The notes beneath the pieces were generated by a model. The model saw only the letters and a list, made by a program, of their open reading frames with translations. It did not search any database and had not been told where the DNA came from. DNA of 64,000 nucleotides from Persicaria tinctoria (taxonomy: Eukaryota > Streptophyta > Magnoliopsida > Caryophyllales > Polygonaceae): assembly GCA_037127255.1 (NCBI GenBank), contig JBANSL010000010.1, positions 33,582,120 through 33,646,119 of the forward strand. The letters are read 5' to 3'. The first letter of the stretch is position 1; every line of letters starts with the position of its first letter. Below, piece by piece: positions 11,053-22,975 of this stretch. The translations under genes and the position numbers were made by a program.

Positions 11053-11851
11053 CACGGTCAATTTCTCGCTAGTGACACGGTACCAGTGCCGAACTCTGGA
11101 GTTGCCAAGAAAAATGTAGACACAAGTTCCTTGAGACAACAAGAAACTGGTGAAATCGACTCCCTAGGTTGGCATTGTTGGGGCTGGTCAACTTGCAAGC
11201 GTTGTGAGATGTCCCATCAATACAGCCGGTGGTGACTCCCTAGGTCGACACTGTAAAAAAGCTGCAAGATTCCTCAGCGAGCAGCAACCTGCAAGATTCC
11301 TGAGCTGAGATGTCCCGTTAGTCTGAGCCGGTGTCGACTCTCTAGGTCGCCCTGTCCCATCGACCTGTATGCAACAAATTTTCCGACTTAGAAAGTCTGT
11401 GTAGATAGTTTGCTTACCGACCTAGGAAGATGAAGCCTGCATTCGGCTTATCGACCTTACCGGCCTAGAATATCGACAGAGATACCATGAGGTATGCAAG
11501 ATTTTATCGTCCGAATAGCATACCCATTAAAAATTCATCCTACGTGACAGTACTCAAAACACATTCTGCAAACTTTGCAAACTTAATTTAAAGTGTATAA
11601 AAATAACTACAGTAAATTCCTTCACAATTGACTTGGACTGAAGACTTCGATTAGTCAACAACCAATATGACAGTATTCGGTAATCATTAAGATTTCATCT
11701 TAAAATCGTAATGTAAAATCAAAGAGTAATTAACCAATGTATATACTTAATTAATAGCTTCAAGTTCATTATATATATTTGACAAATATATCATCCTTTC
11801 ACATCTCAATATCTATTGTCAGTGGTAGATCTACAAGGGGTTGGGTTTGGG
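11053..11851. other. Intergenic stretch, no gene seen
   Basis: A few repeated short phrases occur (GACTCCCTAGGT near 11160 and 11233, GCAAGATTCCT near 11262 and 11291), suggesting degenerate tandem sequence. No ORF with recognisable content is present. Confidence 0.3.
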
Positions 11852-11864
11852 TGGCAGAAACCCC

Positions 11865-12471
11865 TTTTTTTTTTTTTTATTAGGAAAAAGTTCGGGTGAG
11901 CAGGCTCTACCCGAAGGCATCCTTGCGGATGAGGTCTGTAAGACCGGAATTGTTATAAATATCGGCACCCCAGGCAGAGTGGCAAATGTGTGCAACCTTA
12001 TCAGCCACTCTAAAGCCAAGACGGGGTACATGAAAGAAGGAAACTTCTTTCAGAGTTGATAGCAGTTGTTGTACGTCAGACATAATGAGTTCGATCTCCC
12101 ATGGACAGCTGGACTTTTTATTCAGATGGTTAATAATCATACTAGAATCTCCTTCAATTTGAATTTTGTTAACACGAAGCTGGAGGAGAAGTTGTACTCC
12201 ATGTTTGAGAGCTAAGGCTTCCGCTTGCAATGCGCTTTTCGCACCTAACCTTTTATATCCTATGTGTATCGGGAATCCATTCCAGTCTCTAATAATAACC
12301 CCTGCGGTACTGCAGTTATTAGCGATTGTTGATCCGTCAAAGTTGAGTTTGAAAGTACCATTTGGTGGCTTGCGCCACAAAACCTGGCGTGCCTTGACCT
12401 TCTTTATGGGATGGTTGATGCGGCGTGATTGGGACACCGCCTTGAAACTTATCAAAACTCACGAGTCAAAC
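11865..12471 (-). mobile_element. 5'-truncated L1-type LINE with RNase H domain
   Basis: On the minus strand the segment ends in a poly(A) tail (T-run from about 11865) after TTCCTAATAA. It is bracketed by a perfect 13-bp duplication TGGCAGAAACCCC at 11852-11864 and 12472-12484, the hallmark of target-primed reverse transcription. Only the last 607 bp of the LINE was copied. Confidence 0.9.
11907..12455 (-). pseudogene. LINE ORF2 C-terminal RNase H-like domain, fragment
   Basis: The 182-codon frame is open. It contains FKLNFDGS, GVIIRDWNG, ALQAEALALKHG, IQIEGDSSMIINHL and VADKVAHICHSA. These are the D, E, D and C-terminal signatures of the RNase H-like domain attached to plant L1 ORF2 proteins and to related host proteins. 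The 5' truncation removes reverse transcriptase and endonuclease, so it is a dead fragment despite lacking stops. The short open stretch suggests a recent insertion. Confidence 0.85.
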
Positions 12472-12585
12472 TGGCAGAAACCCCTTAATTCCGAAGAAAA
12501 ACGAAAAAAAATAAATATTATTTTCATTCTTTTTTAATTTTTACTAATTTTATGGATAAAAAAGTGTAAAAAGAGTAAGAAATCA

Positions 12586-12700
12586 CAAAGATGGTTTAGC
12601 TTAGTTGGTAAAGACTAGGGAGGTGTACGTCTTTATTACCTTGAGGTCATGAAAAGCCTCTCCACCTCATCTCCCAATTTGTTATTTAATTAATAATAAT
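12586..12700 (+). repeat. tRNA-related SINE-like sequence
   Basis: GGTTTAGCTTAGTTGGTAAAGA matches the pol III A-box region of tRNA-derived SINEs (TAGCTTAGTTGG). About 35 bp further, GAGGTCATGAAAAGCCTC looks like a decayed B box. An AT-rich tail follows. Target duplications were not found. Confidence 0.4.
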
Positions 12701-13330
12701 AAATAATGATTAAGTCATAATAATATCATACTTGAAAATAATTATTACTAAAAATTTTAATAAAAAATAAATTTATAATTTTGTAATAAGAAAAAAATGA
12801 TTAAAAATAATAAAGGGTTTGGAGGTAAAATACACAGATGTGGATAGAATTAATAAAAAAGTTAAATAAGTGTTCTTATGCTGATTTTGCAGGGAAAAAG
12901 TTAGTTAAGAGCTCAAAAGAGGTGTTCTCGGATGCACATGGCTTTATCTTCGTCGTACATGGCGAACAGAAACGTCTCGAGAGGCTGCCCTGACTTCTTC
13001 GGCATCCGTTCACCAATTGTTCAAATAGGTTCTTATGTAGTAAGTCCCGGTGTTTCCCGGAGTCGCCACGTTGGTCGATTTATGCGACAGCCTCCCGATC
13101 GTCTCGGACACCACGTAGGTGCTGCCGCTCCGTCGACTTTCTCTATGGTGGCGTGTTGGAAGAATGTTTGAATTGGGTTTTATGGAAAGTGAAAGGTTTC
13201 TCTTGTCTCATATTGGTTTCTAGGGACTTGAAAGTTTATAAATGTATTTATTTCTTGGTTCAGTTTCTGTATATCAAAACCATTTTACCGCTTGAAATAT
13301 TTTTTTTCTTTATTGGTCATATCACTTTTA
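12701..13330. other. Stretch without a recognised gene
   Basis: AT-rich DNA to about 12890, then a GC-richer block (12930-13190) with an ORF of 79 codons, MHMALSSSYMANRNVSRGCP onward, for which I see no family. It could be a short captured or retrocopied exon, but nothing supports expression. Confidence 0.25.
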
Positions 13331-13337
13331 AATATTT

Positions 13338-13850
13338 TTTTTATTATTAGGAAAAATTTCGGGGGAGAAAACTCTACCCGAAGGCATCCTTTCGGATGAG
13401 GTCAAGCAGACCAGGATTATTCTGAATATTAGTACCTCAGGCAGAGTGGCAAATGTGTGCAACCTTATCAGCCACTCTATTGCCTATACGGGGTACATGG
13501 AGGAAAGAAACCCTTTCCAGATTTGTTAACATAGTTGTAATATCTGACAGAATCAGTTCGATTTCCCAGGAACATTTTGTTTTTCTATTAAGATGATCAA
13601 TAATTATTTTGGAGTCCCCCTCAATTTGAAGTTTGGTAATTTGTAAATTTAGTGTGTTCTGTACCCCGAGTTTTAGTCCCAGCTGTGGTGGTCTTGTCTA
13701 AGAGCGAAGAACAATCAAAGTTTAATTTGAGAGTTCCTCGAGGTGGCTTACGCCATCTAATATTTGTGCGTTTCGTTATCTGTCGTCTGTTAGGTATAGT
13801 TCGAGGTTGTATGTCGTGGTCATCCCCAAGTCCGCCTTCAAAATTAGATG
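13338..13850 (-). mobile_element. Second 5'-truncated LINE fragment, related to the one at 11865-12471
   Basis: The 3' end (minus strand) has TCCTAATAATAAAAAAAA, like the first copy. The stretch 13352-13640 is clearly similar to the RNase H region of the first copy (complement of CTCTACCCGAAGGCATCC, and of GGCAGAGTGGCAAATGTGTG). About 100 bp present in the first copy is missing near 13670, and stops break the frame. No target duplication could be identified. Confidence 0.75.
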
Positions 13851-13859
13851 ATTTGCTCT

Positions 13860-14165
13860 TTAAAAGTTATTAAATCAAATGTATTCATTGTGTTTGGGGA
13901 ATAGCACCGTAAATTTCATAAAAAATACCCACTAATACACGTTACGAGAAAACACTATAGTTAACCTATACACCAAGGTATATGGTACAAAAATCATAAA
14001 TAATTAATTTTAACTAAGTTGACGAAATTCGTTAGCAGCCAGTATTTGTTCTAGTACGTAGCAGCCAAAGAAATGGGTCCGTTAATCAAGCTTACTGGCT
14101 TGCTAGCTAGTAACCAAAATTCCACTATTTTTGTGATCAAGCGTAACTTTGTCAACAACATGACA
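13860..14165. other. AT-rich intergenic stretch
   Basis: No gene, terminal repeat or conserved motif was seen on either strand. Confidence 0.3.
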
Positions 14166-14166
14166 A

Positions 14167-14214
<48 letters not shown>
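14166..14214. repeat. (AAT)n microsatellite
   Basis: About 16 uninterrupted AAT trinucleotide units. Confidence 0.95.
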
Positions 14215-14508
14215 TACATAGTCCCAACTCCAAATCCCTATTTTGGCTCATAATAGATATCAAATTAATTAGTACTATATCGTTGTTTGTTCAAACTTGG
14301 TTTCATGCTTCATAATAATTTAAATTTGTACTTTTCTGGACATTGTTACAACTTACAAGAACGTGAGGATGATATATAATTTGTATTTTTATGTGAATAG
14401 AATCATTTTGATCTAAAAATATATTATTTTTCAAAGCACTGTACATTGAGATAAAAATTGTGCATATTTTGTATTTTTATTTGCATTATTTTTCTTTTTC
14501 TTAAAATT

Positions 14509-15342
14509 GGCAAAAAATGATACGAACTACCAGTCATGAACCAATATTAATGCGAACTTTAAATACTATAAAAAAAATAATACGAAATATTTGACATTAA
14601 ACCAATTTGATACGAACAACATTCGGGTTATTTTTTTGGCCAAAATTTTTAATGACACTGCATAAGATACATAATATCACTCATAAATCTCCTAAAATCA
14701 CTCATAAATCCAACCTTGTGGTGCTTAACTAACATTAAAGTAAATAAACACAAAAATACGTGTCCGAATAACGATTCCAAACCTCCTAAAATCCAAAATC
14801 ATAAGATCGATTCAACAGAAAATATATCTCAACTAAGGGGATAAAAAAAACCCTAAGTTGATTAATCACAGGCCTAAAAGCTAAAATTGAATAATCATTG
14901 GGCAAGGTGGGACTAGGCGGCGCCTAGGCGATGTCTAAGAGGACTCCCACCTAGAGGACCGCCTAGGCTTAAAAATTCCTAGATCCCCGCCCGCTTAGCG
15001 CCTAGGCGGGGTCTAGGCGGTGTCTAGGCGCGATTTTTAGAACACTGTTTTTTTTAAAAAAAAAATCAAATTTGATCACAAATTAGATGAGTAAATTAAA
15101 TTTAGAATCCAGTTTGTACTGATAATTAATTTTAATTTTAAAATATTATATTTATGAATTTATTAATATGGTGTCACTTTATTAAATTTTCAAACATTTA
15201 GTTGACATGTAAAAAAATTGACCGAAAAATCGATCTGAATTTTTTTTCGTATCTCGAAATTGGTTTAATGTGAAATAATTCGTATTATTTTTGATAGTTT
15301 TTAAAGTTTATTTTAAATATTAATTCGTATTATTTTTGTACC
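14509..15342. mobile_element. MULE-like or foldback element with long terminal inverted repeats
   Basis: The left end (14509 to about 14640) and right end (about 15215-15342) are inverted copies over more than 100 bp. Shared blocks include AATAATACGAA, ACATTAAACCAATTT and ACTTTAAA.ACTAT. The termini are GGCAAAAAATGATACG and, on the complement, GGTACAAAAATAATACG. Long inverted repeats and no coding capacity suggest a non-autonomous Mutator-like element. A 9-bp duplication was not evident, so the superfamily is tentative. Confidence 0.6.
14895..15045. repeat. GC-rich CGCCTAGGCG block
   Basis: The palindromic motif CGCCTAGGCG and partial forms (CTAGGCGG, GCCTAGGC) recur within 150 bp and end in GATTTTTAGAACACTG. 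It lies in the middle of the AT-rich inverted-repeat element, so it is probably a separate small insertion. Confidence 0.55.
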
Positions 15343-15838
15343 GGTGTCAAAATTTCGATCTCTTAATCTATTATGTTTATCTGCTATTTTGAGTTTTTTA
15401 CATTATTATAAAAAAGAAGAAGAAGAAAAGAAAGGAAAGGCAGTATCACGTATATGTGTTGATCGAAACTGGCCATTTCGCACTAATAAATGTAGGGAGT
15501 TAAGACAGATAGATTAGCATTTATTTTAGAGAAAAGTCGTTAGGTTTAGCTGGGCAAGCTTGATACTATCGAGCTTGATACTATCGATCGACTTGTTGAA
15601 TGGGCAAGCTTGATACTATCGATCAGCATGTAGAATGGGCTTTTAGCTAAAATACAGCATATAGTTAGGCCTATGTCAATTCAAACTTCATTAATTTAAT
15701 TTAGGTTTGGGATATATGGGGCACACACATGAGTCCATGACTTGTGACTTCAGTTTTATTAATTAGTCCGGTTAAATCGGTTAAAATATATAAAAATCAA
15801 GTTTTTTTTTTAAAAAAATTGTACAGGTATGTGTGAAA
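15343..15838. other. Intergenic stretch with a short local duplication
   Basis: No gene is present. GGGCAAGCTTGATACTATCG occurs at about 15553 and 15601, and GAGCTTGATACTATCGATC lies between them, giving a small local duplication of about 50 bp. Confidence 0.5.
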
Positions 15839-16429
15839 TATCTGACGGACCAAGATTTTTTTTTTTTTTTTGATAAGGAAATAATTCGAGGCCGGACATG
15901 CCCGGACCTCGAGAGGCCGACAAAGTCGTCGTCTAAACATACAACATAGAAAAAGAAATACAACATACAACAACTACCTAATACAACAAAAGAACTACAA
16001 GAAACAAACCCGGAAAACCCCAAACCCTAAGCACACAAACGGACACAGCAACGAGAAGATGGAGACCCGACGTGGCGAAGTGGATAGCGAGCGCATGGGA
16101 CAGCACATCTGACACGATGTCTCGCCGCCGGAAAGACGGAAAGCAGCAATCCACGTAGGGCAAAGACGACGTACACCTGGGGAAGTATGGATCACACGAC
16201 GTTCCCTTCACCTAGATGAAGGATCTTCCACTAGTACAGATTGTACGTCTATCAGGACAAAATTATCGGGTGTTTTATAAAACTCCTGAAAAACAAATTT
16301 CGGTCAGGAGTTATTATAAAAAACTCCTGTTAGAAGCATGGCTATTTTTTTTATAAAAAAATCGGATATACACTCTCAGGAGTTTTTAAAAAAAGGCCCG
16401 AAAGGCCCAAAAGACAACCCTAAAAATAC

Positions 16430-17070
16430 AATCTTTGAGCGGCAGTTCGATGAATCGCTGCTTGAAGAGGCTCAGTCTACACATTGAACTGTCAATTGCT
16501 GATCGAGGAGGCTCTTCAACATCATCTTCAACATCGTCTTCTGCTGCTGCAGTCTCGTCTTCTGCATCTTCAACGCCGTCTTCGATCAGCATCGTCTTCA
16601 ACAGATCTCATTGTTTCGAGCTCTTCACCTAAGCCGGTCGCCAGTTGAGGTATGCTTTCGATTCCACTCTTCACCCCCTCTTTAATTCGTTCATTGTAGT
16701 CCTTCATTGATGCCGCTGAGTTCGATTCGCTTGTTCGGGCTGCTGTTGGCCAGTTGTTGTTCGGCTGATTGTTGTTCAACTATTGTTGTTCAATTCGCTG
16801 AGTTCGAAGGGCTGTTGTTGCTGTCATGTGTGGTGGGTTCGATTGCCGGACCTGTTGTCGGGCTGTTGTGGGGGGTTCGATTGCTGGTTCTTTTGTCGGG
16901 CTCGCTGTTGTTGCTGCGCGCGGTTTCAAAGGGTTGTTGTTGCTGTGTTTTCGAAGGGTTGTTGCTGCCAATTTTCGAAGGGTTGTTGCTGCTTTTGTTC
17001 CGCTCCTATCATTGAATATCTCAGAAGGTTTGTCTTCTATATTCCTTTGTTATTGATCAAATTTGCAGCT
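16430..17070. other. Low-complexity exon-like segment inside element A
   Basis: TCTTC-rich and TTGTTGCTG-rich repeats (for example GAAGGGTTGTTGCTGC near 16970) give short Ser- or Val/Leu-rich frames on both strands. No domain is recognised. It may be transduplicated host sequence. Confidence 0.3.
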
Positions 17071-17382
17071 TAGATTTTACATTAAATTGTTTGTAATTTG
17101 ATTGATTGATTGTGTTAAAAGTCTATATTTGTGAGAATTTGGACATGATCGAAGTAAAAATCGGATGCATTATGCTAGAATTTGGAAAAATTCATATAGC
17201 TAGAACGGAAGTCTTAAAGACGATAGTCGGAGGGGGGTTGTAAATTTCATATATAATGAAGCTTCATCTTGTTTTGTGGTTAATGCACAATATGTGACAA
17301 TATAGTTTGACCCTTTTTTATACAGTTTTGGAAGCTCTATGATCTGCTCGTACATTATGCGGTTAATTTTATAATTGATGCA

Positions 17383-17410
17383 CCTGATAGACGTACAATC
17401 TGTACTAGTG
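17383..17410 (-). repeat. Internal inverted copy of element A's terminal repeat
   Basis: These 28 bp are the exact inverse complement of 16229-16256 and end in CTAGTG. The 3 bp outside are ATC, against TTC at the left end, so 16229-17410 does not have a matching duplication as a stand-alone element. Confidence 0.9.
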
Positions 17411-19688
17411 ATCTTTATTCCTTGGTAAGTTTATCTTTAGCAATTGCTTACATTTCCCTTATTGCATCACTTGCGTGCCTTATTTCTTTTTGGTGGTTTC
17501 TTATTTCTTATTGCTATTCACATGTAAGTAACGCTCTCAAACCCACACATTCCCCCATCCCCGACGCTCTTTATTGTATCTAGTATTCATTGCTTAGCGC
17601 TTTTAACCCTTTTCTGGCACATTCCACTTTGCAGAGACCATAATGAGCAGATGACTGAATTATAAATGAAATGCTAAGAGTAGTATCCTTTTTCGTTGAC
17701 TGATATTGTAGTCTTAAATGCACCTCTCATACTATTACTTAACAACTTGTGTGTATTGAGTGAATTTCACCTTGATCATCATATAGTCATATGATCCAGG
17801 TTCAGTAACGGTCGTGGAAAGCATATTCAGTTTCAATTTATCGATTCTGCTCAATCACCTTCTAGCCAAAGAGAGGCATAAGGTTCTAATTATACAGGTA
17901 ACATCTAGGGGTTATTTTCCCCTGGGTGCAGGGGAGGGATACCTAAGTTCAGCATAGTAATTTGTTGTATGCAGTTAAAGTGCTCTAACAATAATAATAA
18001 CTGCACCATTTCTGGGAATGAAGGATCCCTTTATTGATTCAAAGTCGAAGTTGGTTGTGTTCAAAGAGCATTGCACAGGGATACAAATCAAGGAACTGGA
18101 TGCTGGTAACGTAAGATGCAATCCTAAACAAGTTTTTTTTATAACTTCAGTCACTTTAGGTGATCATGCTTTACAATATAGTTTCTCAATTCAGGTCATT
18201 GCCCTCACGATGAGTGCCCGGAAGAAGTGAATTCAACCATCACAAAATGGGTTGCAACAGTTGAGGGAAGAGTACTGGATAGTGCCTTGTAACACCTTGC
18301 ACAATGACGCAACATTTGTGCATTCCATAACTGAAAAGTGTTTGAATGAAGGTCAGATTTCTTTTTCATCCAAGTGAAAGGTGTTTTAAAGAATTAAATT
18401 CAGGAAAACCGTTTCTTATCTTCAATCTTTGTAAGTGAACAGAATAGGAACACTTGTGGCAAGAATCAAGATGGTGTCCAGTGTTCGTGGAAGTTCAGCA
18501 GCTCCAAGCTATATTCGTATTCTTTGTAAATTTCATATATAATGAACCTTCATCTTATTTTGGTGGTTTCTTATTTCTTTTTGCTTAGTTAATCTATCTT
18601 ATCACTTCCTAAATTTGTTTTCTCTTCTAATTGAGTTTCTGTTAGACCAATTTCTTTATTTTCCATTAATTTCCTTTTCTTTACATTGGCAGGAAGAACT
18701 TTGAACCAACCTGAGCACTTCTTTGTGATTAACATGTTTCTATATCTGGTGCAGTGCATGGTAAGACAACTATCTTTATCTGGTCATGTTTACTTCTTTT
18801 GTTTAGGTGTTAATATCTAGCAGAGAATTGGTGAAAAAAAATATGCAAGAAGTCAATACCTCAATGTATAATGTAGAGGGAGATAATGGTGAGATCCTAT
18901 CATTGTTGTTATCGTTTTTCTTGACAGACAGAGCATGTCGATGTGGAAAAGCCAATGTCTGTGTCAGGAGTATGACAAATGTTGAGAGTATTATATATAA
19001 TCCATTTTCCTTGTCTTTTTCCATTATTTCACTTGTAAGAAGGGTGCACATCTGTGGCGTTGTGTATTGGCATGGCTGATAATTGATTTCCAAGTTCCAA
19101 CCTTTCTCTTCCTCTCATTGCTTAACTGGGGTTTTCATCATCTCTCTCTTGCTCCTCTTAAGGCTATTTCAATCTGAAGGAACTTGGAGGTTGCTTCCTC
19201 ATTTTTTGGGGGTTTTCAAACCAAAAATCAGCTTCTTTTGTGGCTATTCTAAGGCGGATCCATCTGGGTCTCCTCCATTTTGTGGTTTCAGATTCATCTC
19301 CTTCTTGTTCAGGGTGATCGGCGGCTGGATATCTTGTAGGTCTCAAAAATCATTTTTCTTTTTGCAATTGTTGCTTCTCATGCGGTTTGAAATATGGGTT
19401 TTGGTTATTAGGTTGTTTTTTACTTTTCTTTTCTGGTTTGAATGTTGGATTTGTTGAGGATTACCTTTTGTACTAATCTGGACTTTGCTATGTGCTTATG
19501 TTTGTTGAGTTTCTTCATTCATATTTTTTCTCAAGTAGCTTAAACCCTCATCTGCTAAGAGAAATCACCGTTTCCTGTGTCTGGCGTTATGATTGTGGAG
19601 ATTCCCCCCTTTTTTTTTGTAATCACAAGACAACCCAGAACTCTAGACGAGTCTTTGCATATGAAAGACAGGTTTTTGAATATAAAGC
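17411..19688 (+). other. Interior of element A, left part: exon/intron-like sequence, probably captured
   Basis: The texture is that of spliced plant genes, with short GC-richer blocks between T-rich tracts ending in CAG or TAG. One example is 18018-18300, which has frames GDHALQYSFSIQ and then HCPHDECPEEVNSTITKWV across a possible splice acceptor, interrupted by stops. I recognise no family. It fits host gene fragments carried by a CACTA element. Confidence 0.35.
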
Positions 19689-19691
19689 TTA

Positions 19692-20240
19692 CACTACAAC
19701 AGAAATGCTTTTTAGCAACCAAATTTTTAGCGATGAATTATTTTTCCTCGGTAAATGTGACCTTTTGCGACGAACATACCCGTTCCTCATAAAAGGGCAC
19801 ATGAACTTTAGTGAGAATCCTATATTCCTCGCTAAAAGTGGCATTTAACGACAATTTTTTTCCTTCATCGCTAATTGTTATTATAATGTGGTCACATAAA
19901 CCATATGAAAAATAACGACGAATTTAGAGCTTTTATTGAGGAATATTTTCATCGCTAATGATATATTCAACGAGGAATTTTCAATGTTGTCGTTAAATGT
20001 TTGGTGCGAATTATCTAAAAAACGCCAAATTTATTAGCGGCGAATATTGTAATTTCTCGTAAAAAGTATGTGTTTCTCGACGAAAAAATTGTCACTAAAT
20101 GTATTCATCAGCGAGGAAATTCCATTTTCGTCATTATTGACTTGGGTGAAATAGAGAAAACGGTTCAAATTAATTAACAAGAAAAGTTTAAATTCCTCGC
20201 CATATTGCGATTACTATTTTTATCGTTGAAACAATTGTTT
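19692..20240. repeat. Left subterminal repeat array of element B
   Basis: Short motifs recur every 20-40 bp: AGCGATGAA, TTCCTCG, TCGCTAA, GCGAGGAAAT. Such arrays are the known binding regions for the smaller En/Spm protein; here this role is inferred by position. Confidence 0.7.
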
Positions 20241-22250
20241 AGCGAGGAAATATCACTTTCATCGCTACTTGTACTAGGAAATAACACTTGTCCATGACTA
20301 TTATTTGGTTCATAAATTTGGTTTGATAGATGAAAAGTCTTAACAACAAAATTCATTTGATCGATGAAAAGTGCACTATCCCTCCAACGTAACACACCCT
20401 CAACATATTTTACTATCACACCACTTTTCTCAGCTTGGCCTTTTCCTTTTTACTCTCTCTGTTTTGTATTTTAATAGCAATTTGAACCTCATCAGCAGCA
20501 AGCACAGAGACAACACCTCCATCGTTCAACTTGTCCTCATGCCCCTTTGCTGATTTCCTGTTGAAAGGACACTCCTACACAAAGTTTTGCATGAATTTTC
20601 AGTGTATATGTTTTCAATTTTAATCTGTTTGATTTTAGCATCTACTGCTATAAGTACCAAAAATCAATCTAGTTCTTCTGTGAAGTTTCGCTTCCTAGTC
20701 ATAAGTTGCAACTCGCATCTTTGTGCTTATACACACTCAGAAACATAGCCTATGCGGGATTTGAACCCGCATCTTTGTGCTTAGACACATTGCTTTTCCA
20801 TTTAAGCTAATAGGCTTGAAATCCATTTGAGTATGGATTTTATGAAACAATAACTAAACTCTTTAGCGAGAAAGGTAAACAGTATGGATTTTATGTCAGC
20901 AACCATTCCGATTTCACTCTTCAGCAGGTTTTCGACATTAAACAGATTTGAAAGGTAAACAAACTGCCACAAACAAGGGTTTTTAAGTTGGAAACAAGGC
21001 ACACGAACGGACAATGAAGCCATCGTCACCATATGTGCTTTCATGTACCTTTATCCACATCACATAGCTTCACAACTTCCACATGTGAAAGAATTAGAGT
21101 CAACACCACAGAGTATTATCAATCATATTTTCAAATTAGAACCAATCTGAGAACAACAGTTTAACTCTCATGCTGAATAGAGTGCCAAAGAAAATGTTCA
21201 AACTTACACCAAACAGATCTTGCAAGAAAGATGGCAATTGTTAAGATAAAAAGGCGTATGAATTAGTTGAAAGGATATCATTGTCATTCACTAATATTGC
21301 AGACCTATGAAAAGCAAAAGAGAATAATGAAAGAAACTGGACAGCTGCACTTACACATGAAAATGGTATTGGTCTCAGCTCATATGAATAGAGAGAAAGA
21401 GGGTGAGGGTTCATCACACAAAAGAGAATCATAAAAGGAGGACAGGTATAATTTTGCCATCAAGGTAACTAGCTAAGGCCATAAGGGTCTTACCTCAAGA
21501 AAAGGAGAGGTGCAGCAATGAGCAGCAAGGTAAATTTCCTCTGATGTCATGAGCCGTGTATTTTCTTACAATTGCCAAAATGAAGTATCCAAAATTAAGC
21601 TAATTGAATGATGATGATCAGTATCTAAACTTGACCAGGAATTAGCTGAGTTGTCTGAAATCTGAATACTTTGGAGCAAAGATGAAGGGTTTCACAGTAC
21701 CTACTTGAGTATTTAGTTTGTTCTTAGTGCAGCCTAAAAAACCCTTTCTTACCCGCTAAACACTCAGTAATCCTGGGATTCAAAAAAAGCCAGAAGTGAT
21801 ACAGACCAGCACTTGATTAATTCTTCAATTAACAAATGAAAGCCATAACCGAGTATGAAACAAGATTTGAAAGAATTATTTCTAACATTATATATTACTA
21901 ATTAACATTTCTAACATTTTTTCTTATTAACGTAATGTTAGAATTGTTACAATTTCTAACATTTTGTACTTAATTACAACATTATTTCACATAATTCTAA
22001 CATTTACTTAATTCTAACAAATTCATCTACAAATCACATAATTATTGAGGTCATCGATGGGTGATCCACTAGTTAGGAGCTCTGTGAAATTCATCTACAA
22101 ATGAAAAAACTCGTAAGAAATGGCACTCGAACAACAACTACAAATTAGATTCGATAGCAACAAGAAAAAATTCATTGAAGAAAAAATTCAGCAAGAAAAA
22201 ATTCACTGATGAAAAATTCAGATTCTTATTCAACATCAGATTATGCAACT
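20241..22250. other. Element B interior, left part; no gene seen except a tRNA-like sequence
   Basis: Only short ORFs occur. TATGGATTTTATG and AACAATAACTAAAC around 20830-20890 recur near 28530-28565. Confidence 0.35.
20752..20818 (-). pseudogene. tRNA-like sequence, copy 1
   Basis: The complement folds as a near-tRNA: acceptor AGCCTAT/ATAGGCT, D arm GCTT/AAGC, and T arm GCGGG-TTCAAAT-CCCGC. The anticodon stem and loop cannot be formed with a normal 7-nt loop, so I do not assign an amino acid. It is probably a tRNA-derived relic. Confidence 0.5.
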
Positions 22251-22254
22251 ACAA

Positions 22255-22975
22255 ATCAGCAACTACAAATCAGATTCTAGTTCAGTAATCAAAAGATTAC
22301 TTCTGGTTCATAGCCACTGAAAAAATTCAGATTGTAGTTCAGCAAGAAAACATTCATTGATTAAAAAAATCAGATTACACTATATTCTAATTCGACATCA
22401 AATTCATCCAACTACAAAAATCAGATTCTAGTTCATAGCCCTAAAATTCATTGATGAAAACATTCATTGATGAAAAAAATCATATTCAATACAGCAGCCC
22501 TAAAATTCAGATTCTAGTTCATAGCCACTGAAAAAATTCAGATTGTTCAGCAAGAAAACACTCATTGATGAAAAAAATCAGATTCAATACAGCAGCCCTA
22601 AAATCAGATTCAATACAGCAGCCCTAAAATTCAGATTCAATACAGCAGCCCTATAAATCAGATTCTAGTTCATAGCCACTGAAAAAATACACATTCTAGT
22701 TGAGCAAGAAAACAATCATTGATGAAAAAAATCAGATTCCATACAATAGCCCTAAAATTCAGATTCTAGTTCAGAACCACTGAAAAAATTCACATTCTAG
22801 TTCAGTAAGAAAACACTCATTGATGAAAAAAATCAGATTCAATACAGCAGCCCTATAATCAGATTCAATCAGATTCAATACAGCAGCCCTAAAATTCAGA
22901 TTCAATACAGCAGCCCTAAAAATCAGATTTAGCGAGAAAACATTCAGCAAGAAAATAAACTCACAAAACAGCCAC
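22255..22975. repeat. Degenerate tandem repeat (minisatellite-like)
   Basis: Phrases such as CAGATTCTAGTTCATAGCC, ACTGAAAAAATTCA, CATTGATGAAAAAAATCAG and TACAGCAGCCCTAAAA recur in the same order at least five times. Units are about 100-170 bp with internal sub-repeats. No coding potential. Confidence 0.8.

Noticed and set aside
16435..17073. Several overlapping ORFs of 65-102 codons on both strands
   Set aside because: They arise from TCTTC- and TTGTTGCTG-rich low-complexity DNA within element A and show no conserved motif.
20752..20818. Functional tRNA gene
   Set aside because: Acceptor and T arms look good, but the anticodon arm cannot form with a 7-nt loop, and a second similar copy is also imperfect. 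Kept only as a tRNA-like relic.
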